From NCBI GenBank assembly GCA_024642185.1, contig JAHEBR010000100.1:1-7412 (forward strand): a DNA stretch of 7,412 nt, in the 5' to 3' direction. The position numbers and the translations under genes are program-made. The stretch's first letter is position 1, and the number at the start of each line of letters is the position of its first letter. This stretch comes from Marivivens sp. Its GTDB lineage: Bacteria > Pseudomonadota > Alphaproteobacteria > Rhodobacterales > Rhodobacteraceae. Below are positions 5,118 to 7,412 of this stretch, piece after piece. The notes under the pieces were generated by a model. That model was not told where the DNA came from. It saw only the letters and a list, made by a program, of their open reading frames with translations, and searched no databases.

Positions 5118-6000
5118 CCCGCGCACGCCCGGACCCAACCGGCCGTTGACCGCGCGCCTCGAGCATCGGCTCGGCCAATGGGCGCGGGCGCGGCTGCCGG
5201 GCGGGCTTGCCGAATTCATCATGTTCGGCCTCAAGATGGGCTGGGCGAGCCTCTTTGGCGGGCTGATGCTCGGGGCGATCATCGTCTCGAAATCGGTCTG
5301 GCAGGCCGATTGGCCGATCGCCCGCTATGATGCGCTTCTGGGCTTTGCGCTCGTCACACAGGCGCTGTTCCTGATCTTCCGGTTGGAGACCGTCGAGGAA
5401 GCCAAGGTCATCCTCCTGTTCCACCTGACCGGCACCGTGATGGAGTGGTTCAAGGTCTCGGCCGGCAGCTGGGCCTATCCCGAACCCGCGCTTTTCAAGC
5501 TCTTCGACGTGCCCCTGTTTTCGGGCTTCATGTATGCCTCGGTCGGCAGCTTCATCGCCCGCGTGATCCGCCTTTTCGAGATGCGCTTTGCCCCCTACCC
5601 GCCATTCGGCCTGACCCTCCTTCTGGCCCTCTCCATCTATGCCAACTTCTTCACCCATCATTTCATCTGGGATCTGCGGTTCCTTTTGATTGCCGGAACG
5701 GTGGCCGTCTATGGCCGGACGGTAATCTCCTACAGGGCAGGCCGCCGTCACAGGATGAACCTTGTCCTTGCGGGCGCTTTATCGAGCCTTTTCCTATGGC
5801 TGGCCGAGAATATCGGAACGCTCACAGGCACCTGGGTCTATGCGGGCACACACACGAGCGCCTTTGCCAGCCTGTCGAAGATGGGGAGCTGGTATCTCTT
5901 GCTCTATGTCGCCTTCATCACCGTGACCGTTGTGGTCCGGCCCCGCTCAGACGAGCCCGCGGCCGAGGGCGAGAAAGATCGCGACACCGACGACAAGTAG
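5110..6000 (+). CDS. DUF817 (YoaT-like) integral membrane protein, TTG start
   Basis: The 296-residue protein looks like the DUF817 family, a set of bacterial inner-membrane proteins of unknown function that includes Bacillus subtilis YoaT. Seven or eight transmembrane helices are likely, at about residues 36-59, 75-92, 98-114, 133-153, 165-182, 187-206, 215-231 and 259-280, followed by a charged tail. Conserved-looking polar residues lie in or near helices: His105 and Glu112 (FHLTGTVMEWFK), GSWAYPE (119-125), FFTHHFIWD (179-187) and AENIGTLTGTWVY (231-243). The motif E-x6-G-[ST]-W-x-Y occurs twice, at 112-123 and 232-243. The start is TTG (5110-5112) with GAGAGGG 6 bases upstream; the next in-frame ATG, at 5221, would cut away the first helix. 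The 8-base overlap with the gene upstream implies coupled translation. Its last 54 bases overlap an opposing gene. No function is assigned. Confidence 0.8.
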   Translation: MTDPRTPGPNRPLTARLEHRLGQWARARLPGGLAEFIMFGLKMGWASLFGGLMLGAIIVSKSVWQADWPIARYDALLGFALVTQALFLIFRLETVEEAKVILLFHLTGTVMEWFKVSAGSWAYPEPALFKLFDVPLFSGFMYASVGSFIARVIRLFEMRFAPYPPFGLTLLLALSIYANFFTHHFIWDLRFLLIAGTVAVYGRTVISYRAGRRHRMNLVLAGALSSLFLWLAENIGTLTGTWVYAGTHTSAFASLSKMGSWYLLLYVAFITVTVVVRPRSDEPAAEGEKDRDTDDK

Positions 6001-6318
6001 CGCGTAGAACACCGCCCAACCAAGCCAGCGCAACATCGCGGCCGTGCGCTCGCGCCCCCGATCAAGGCCGCGCAGGTGGGACATGACCGCAGCGGCAGCG
6101 CGTTCTGCTCTTGCCCCGTCAACCATGTGCGAGAGCTTTGGCGACAAAGCCAACGGCGCCGCATCGGCCAGAAACTGCATCTCGCGACGCAGTTCTTGTG
6201 GCATAAGCCGAGCGGCGCGGGTGAGCCGGATCTCGGCCGTCCGACCGCGCACACCCAGCCGCCGCCGCGCCATTCGGGCGACCTTGTCGATCAGGTTTTG
6301 CAGTTCCTCTGGGCTCAT
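5947..6318 (-). CDS. C-tail-anchored membrane protein, unknown function
   Basis: This 123-residue protein is not recognised. Residues 1-95 are basic, Arg- and Ala-rich and probably helical, beginning MSPEELQNLIDKVARMARRR. One hydrophobic helix follows at about 96-118, and the last five residues are RGLV plus the preceding glycine, so a cytoplasmic domain anchored by its C-terminus is likely. There is no enzymatic motif. The ATG (6316-6318) has GAGGGG (plus-strand 6323-6328) 4 bases upstream. The hydrophobic helix in an otherwise polar protein, and the good ribosome site, support a real gene even though its end overlaps the opposing DUF817 gene by 54 bp (5947-6000). It diverges from the hydrolase gene across 78 bases. 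I suspect it is a conserved hypothetical of the Rhodobacterales but cannot confirm that here. Confidence 0.72.
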   Translation of the reverse strand: MSPEELQNLIDKVARMARRRLGVRGRTAEIRLTRAARLMPQELRREMQFLADAAPLALSPKLSHMVDGARAERAAAAVMSHLRGLDRGRERTAAMLRWLGWAVFYALLVVGVAIFLALGRGLV

Positions 6319-6396
6319 AACGCCCCTCTAGCGCGGGGGGCGGTTTGCGCTCAATCCCTCTGGTCTTTTGCGGGCGCAATTGCTTAGGGTCGATGC

Positions 6397-7140
6397 ATGT
6401 TGAACACGATTATTCACGGCGAGCCCTCCGCCAAACCGCCCCTTCTTATCGCTCACGGCCTCTTCGGTTCGGGCCGCAACTGGGGCGTGATCGCCAAGCG
6501 GCTGTCGGACGAGCGGCAGGTGATTGCCGTCGATATGCGCAACCACGGGGGCAGCTTCTGGCATGACGATCATGCCTATGAGGATCTGGCGGACGATCTG
6601 GCGACGGTGATCCCGGATCGGGCCGATGTTCTGGGCCATTCGATGGGCGGCAAGGCGGCGATGATGCTGGCGCTGCGGCATCCCGAAAAGGTCGGGCGGC
6701 TGATCGTCGCCGATATCGCGCCAGTGGCTTACGGGCACAGCCAGCAGCACAATATCGACGCCATGCGGCGGGTCGATCTTGCGCGGGTGAGCAATCGGGC
6801 CGAGGCGGCGGCGCAGCTTCAGGGGCTCGAGCCGGGGCTGGCGGAGTTCTTCATGCAAAGCCTTGATATGAAAGACAAACGCTGGCGGCTGAATTTCGAC
6901 GCGCTGGAGGTCAATATGGCCTCGATCCTGTCGTTTCCCGAGGTGAGCGGCAGCTTTGACGGGCCAGCCTTGTTCCTGTCCGGCGCGCTGTCCAACTATG
7001 TCCTGACGGAACACCGCGAGCGGATCAAGGCGCTCTTCCCCAAGGCGCGCTTTGCGAAAATCCCCGGCGCGGGGCATTGGCTGCACGCCGAAAAACCGCG
7101 CGAGTTTGAGGCGGCGGTCAGGACTTTTCTTAATCTTTAG
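6397..7140 (+). CDS. Alpha/beta hydrolase, YbfF-type esterase
   Basis: The 247-residue protein is a single alpha/beta-hydrolase domain of normal length for the YbfF group of small acyl-ester or thioester hydrolases. In order it shows an oxyanion-hole segment AHGLFGSGRNW (19-29), VDMRNHGGS (45-53), the nucleophile elbow GHSMGG with Ser82 (80-85), VADIAPVAY (104-112) with the likely acid Asp106, and GAGHWLHAEKP (224-234) with the catalytic His227. The acid placed just after the fold's sixth strand is the arrangement described for E. coli YbfF. No signal peptide is present, so it should act in the cytoplasm. E. coli YbfF has been reported to hydrolyse acyl-CoA and small esters; the substrate here is unknown. 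A weak AGGGT (6386-6390) precedes the ATG by 6 bases. Its stop codon overlaps that of the small opposing gene by bases 7138-7139. Confidence 0.93.
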   Translation: MLNTIIHGEPSAKPPLLIAHGLFGSGRNWGVIAKRLSDERQVIAVDMRNHGGSFWHDDHAYEDLADDLATVIPDRADVLGHSMGGKAAMMLALRHPEKVGRLIVADIAPVAYGHSQQHNIDAMRRVDLARVSNRAEAAAQLQGLEPGLAEFFMQSLDMKDKRWRLNFDALEVNMASILSFPEVSGSFDGPALFLSGALSNYVLTEHRERIKALFPKARFAKIPGAGHWLHAEKPREFEAAVRTFLNL

Positions 7141-7238
7141 AACAGGTTGGCGCCGCTCGCTGTGACCAGTGTTGCCAGCACCACGCCGGCGATCAGGATG
7201 AGGTAGGCGCCGGCGAGGCTGAGGCGGGAACAGGGCAT
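7137..7238 (-). CDS. 33-residue single-helix membrane peptide, unknown function
   Basis: This short gene encodes a peptide that starts MPCSRLSLAGAYL, has one hydrophobic helix at about residues 9-28 (rich in Leu, Ile, Val and Ala, with Gly18) and ends in ASGANLF. The basic Arg5 before the helix and the lack of a convincing cleavage site suggest a small inner-membrane protein with its N-terminus inside. The ATG (7236-7238) is preceded by GTGGAG with a 6-base spacer (plus-strand 7245-7250), a good ribosome site. The TAA stop shares bases with the TAG of the opposing hydrolase gene. The same frame stays open upstream to 7403, but that part is polar, overlaps the divergent signal-peptide gene and lacks such a site, so I use the internal ATG. 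It may be too short to be called by standard gene finders. Confidence 0.6.
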   Translation of the reverse strand: MPCSRLSLAGAYLILIAGVVLATLVTASGANLF

Positions 7239-7244
7239 AGGTAT

Positions 7245-7250
7245 CTCCAC
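7245..7250 (-). promoter_or_regulatory. Ribosome binding site for the 33-residue membrane peptide
   Basis: The minus strand reads GTGGAG-ATACCT-ATG. The GGAG core and 6-base spacing are the main reason for choosing the ATG at 7236-7238 as the start. Confidence 0.55.
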
Positions 7251-7346
7251 GTTGGTGCGGGTTGAACGCACGGGCGGCGGGGTTCCGTCGGTGATCCAAA
7301 CCGATTTTTCGCGCGTATCCATGGCAAATCCCAACCGGAGACCGCC

Positions 7347-7412
7347 ATGAAATACGCCCTCGCCCTCGCACTTTCCCTTGCCGCCCAACAGGTTGCGGCC
7401 CATGCGCCTGTG
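7347..7412 (+). CDS. N-terminus of an exported protein (signal peptide only), cut by the window edge
   Basis: Only 22 codons are present: MKYALALALSLAAQQVAAHA followed by Pro-Val. They form a classical Sec signal peptide with Lys2, a hydrophobic core (about 4-13) and a likely signal-peptidase I site after AHA or VAA, so the mature protein should be periplasmic or secreted. The ATG has CGGAG (7336-7340) with a 6-base spacer. The gene diverges from the 33-residue membrane peptide gene across 108 bases, which must hold its promoter unless transcription enters from further left. The mature sequence is missing, so the product cannot be named. Confidence 0.7.
   Translation, partial: MKYALALALSLAAQQVAAHAPV

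Noticed and set aside
6376..6383. 8-bp palindrome GCAATTGC before the hydrolase gene
   Set aside because: It is too short and common to call an operator without conservation data.
6328..7371. Long open frame on the minus strand opposite the hydrolase (347 codons)
   Set aside because: It is antisense to a clear alpha/beta hydrolase, has Arg/His/Pro-rich shadow composition, and overlaps two other genes.
7239..7403. Upstream extension of the small minus-strand membrane peptide to 88 residues
   Set aside because: The added part is polar, overlaps the divergent signal-peptide gene and has no ribosome site, whereas the internal ATG has one.

Overview
The window looks like ordinary chromosomal DNA from a GC-rich alphaproteobacterium, most likely a member of the Rhodobacterales (Rhodobacter/Paracoccus-like). 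This rests on the codon usage, on the serine hydroxymethyltransferase and NAD kinase sequences that read like that group, and on a trimethylamine-dehydrogenase-like enzyme of a type I associate with these bacteria. The assignment comes from recalled protein families, not from a database search. I saw no rRNA, tRNA, insertion sequence, integrase, phage gene or CRISPR array.

Layout. At the left edge is the C-terminal end of a propionyl-CoA synthetase (prpE, 1-162), closed by a clear terminator (187-209). Next is a small four-helix membrane protein of unknown function (276-701, +). It converges on an NAD kinase (760-1527, -), and the 58 bases between their stop codons are filled by a 14-bp tandem repeat. 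A 171-bp divergent region with a perfect 14-bp palindrome separates the kinase from glyA (1699-2994, +), which ends in a strong terminator (3019-3053).

The central block is a two-gene unit. One gene encodes a 672-residue FMN / [4Fe-4S] / FAD amine-dehydrogenase-like enzyme (3099-5117). The other encodes a polytopic DUF817 membrane protein (5110-6000), which starts at a TTG codon inside the end of the first. An oppositely oriented gene for a C-tail-anchored membrane protein (5947-6318, -) overlaps the DUF817 gene by 54 bp at its 3' end. The right part holds a YbfF-type alpha/beta hydrolase (6397-7140, +), a 33-residue membrane peptide gene (7137-7238, -) and the signal peptide of a gene that runs off the window (7347-7412, +).

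How the genes may work together. prpE, NAD kinase and glyA are housekeeping metabolism. The amine-dehydrogenase-like enzyme, if it demethylates an amine, would yield formaldehyde, which could enter the folate C1 pool that GlyA serves. This is only a neighbourhood argument, because a terminator separates glyA from it. The most useful leads are: the active-site substitutions in the amine-dehydrogenase homologue, which suggest a substrate other than trimethylamine; a duplicated E-x6-G-[ST]-W-x-Y motif in the DUF817 protein; the stop-to-stop tandem repeat; and the small membrane peptide gene. I found no clearly new multi-gene system.
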